Part shown: piece by piece, positions 23,550-23,926 of the stretch
Numbering within the stretch: the stretch's first letter is position 1
How the letters are laid out: every line of letters begins with the position of its first letter
DNA from: a bacterium
GTDB taxonomy: Bacteria > CSSED10-310 > JAJRTK01
Direction: 5' to 3'
DNA: 23,926 nt
Assembly: GCA_024278345.1 (NCBI GenBank)
Contig: JAJRTK010000546.1
Location: 1 to 23,926, forward strand
Notes under the pieces: model-generated
The model's database searches: none
Told to the model about the DNA's origin: nothing
Seen by the model: only the letters and a program-made list of their open reading frames with translations
Translations under genes and position numbers: made by a program

Positions 23550-23651
23550 GGATATCCACGCAAGGCGGGACAATGCATCGGGCTTTGCCCCGCACCCACC
23601 AGGGAGCTCGCTCAACTTCCCGTTGCAACAAAGGGCAACGGGATCCAAGCT
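23550..23651 (+). mobile_element. Element 1 copy D, interrupted or truncated
   Basis: The left end GGATATCCACGCAAGGCGGG is followed after a deletion by the GGGC-TTT-GCCC module and the CCCGTTGC/GCAACGGG hairpin (near 23617-23640), then by element 2 at 23652. The two long GTCACG hairpins and the right inverted repeat are missing. The outer tip lies 21 bp upstream of the hydrolase-family start codon. Confidence 0.7.
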
Positions 23652-23926
23652 GGGACCTATCAGATCCGGTTGACAACTTCACCGCTGGGGCGGGCCTCCT
23701 TCCCGGCTCCGTGCAACCCGGAGGGCCCTACACCGGCAAGATGCCGGTGCCACCGTTTCGGCGAAGGGCCCTACACCGGCAAGATGCCGGTGCCACCGTT
23801 TCGGCGGAGGGCCCTACACCGGCAAGATGCCGGTGCCACCGTTTCGGCGAAGGGCCCTACACCGGCAAGATGCCGGTGCCACCGTTTCGGCGGAGGGCCC
23901 TACACCGGCAAGATGCCGGTGCCACC
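23652..23926 (+). mobile_element. Element 2 copy 2, expanded, runs off the window
   Basis: The first 25 bases (GGGACCTATCAGATCCGG and 7 more) are identical to the right end of copy 1 read in reverse (21246-21270). The palindrome CACCGGCA-AGA-TGCCGGTG follows in the same order as in copy 1, but here in several tandem units. It abuts copy D of element 1, so it may have inserted into it. The far end and any target duplication lie outside the window. Confidence 0.65.
23723..23926 (+). repeat. 43-bp tandem repeats built on a palindrome
   Basis: GGGCCCTAC recurs at 23723, 23766, 23809, 23852 and 23895, each exactly 43 bp apart, giving four full units and a fifth cut by the window end. Units are near identical and alternate in their last bases (GCGAA, GCGGA, GCGAA, GCGGA), so the real period is 86 bp, as expected if a two-unit block was duplicated. 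Each unit contains the 8-bp stem palindrome CACCGGCA-AGA-TGCCGGTG. Confidence 0.95.

Noticed and set aside
23723-23926. CRISPR array
   Set aside because: The 43-bp units are directly contiguous and near identical, with no unique spacers and no cas genes.

Overview
The window is GC-rich bacterial DNA, probably chromosomal and from a Gram-negative lineage. It carries core genes (pdxA, rsmA), a recombination nuclease-helicase, sugar-nucleotide and glycosyltransferase genes, and a giant surface protein with a C-terminal anchor-like tail. I cannot name the phylum. Intergenic DNA is rich in short non-autonomous insertion elements and gene remains, so the genome has been reshaped by small mobile elements.

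Layout on the + strand: 1-921 is the 3' part of pdxA. A 317-bp gap with little in it follows. 1239-2216 is rsmA (ksgA) with an unusual basic N-terminal extension. 2495-3670 is a secreted NHL/SMP-30-like beta-propeller protein. 3748-4041 is copy A of a multi-hairpin insertion element, called element 1 here. 4210-11541 is one open reading frame that fuses AddB to AddA, the two subunits of a RecBCD-like helicase-nuclease. 11791-12768 is a sugar-phosphate nucleotidyltransferase cut short by an in-frame TAA; 41 plausible sense codons follow, to 12894. 13125-20312 encodes a 2395-residue surface protein with 21 FG-GAP/VCBS repeats, six Fn3-like repeats, a cohesin-like / dockerin / cohesin-like tail and an IPTL-CTERM-like end.

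The stretch 20338-21546 looks empty but is the decayed C-terminal part of a CrtI-like (phytoene dehydrogenase-related) FAD oxidoreductase. Two different elements have inserted into it. Element 1 copy B (20505-20788) is flanked by an 8-bp target duplication, and element 2 (about 21119-21270) by a 7-bp target duplication. Deleting each element plus one duplication rejoins the protein sequence, so both insertions can be read at single-base precision.

On the minus strand are a GT4-type glycosyltransferase (21558-22730) and an AT-richer gene of the L-2-amino-thiazoline-4-carboxylate hydrolase family (22860-23528). A left end of element 1 lies 21-32 bp upstream of each start codon. The window ends inside a second copy of element 2 whose interior has expanded into 43-bp tandem repeats built on a palindrome.

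The most notable items are the AddB-AddA fusion with two complete nuclease sites, the two insertion-element families defined by the CrtI-like pseudogene, and the giant repeat protein whose 21 repeats would suit three seven-bladed propellers. All family assignments come from reading motifs; no database search was run.
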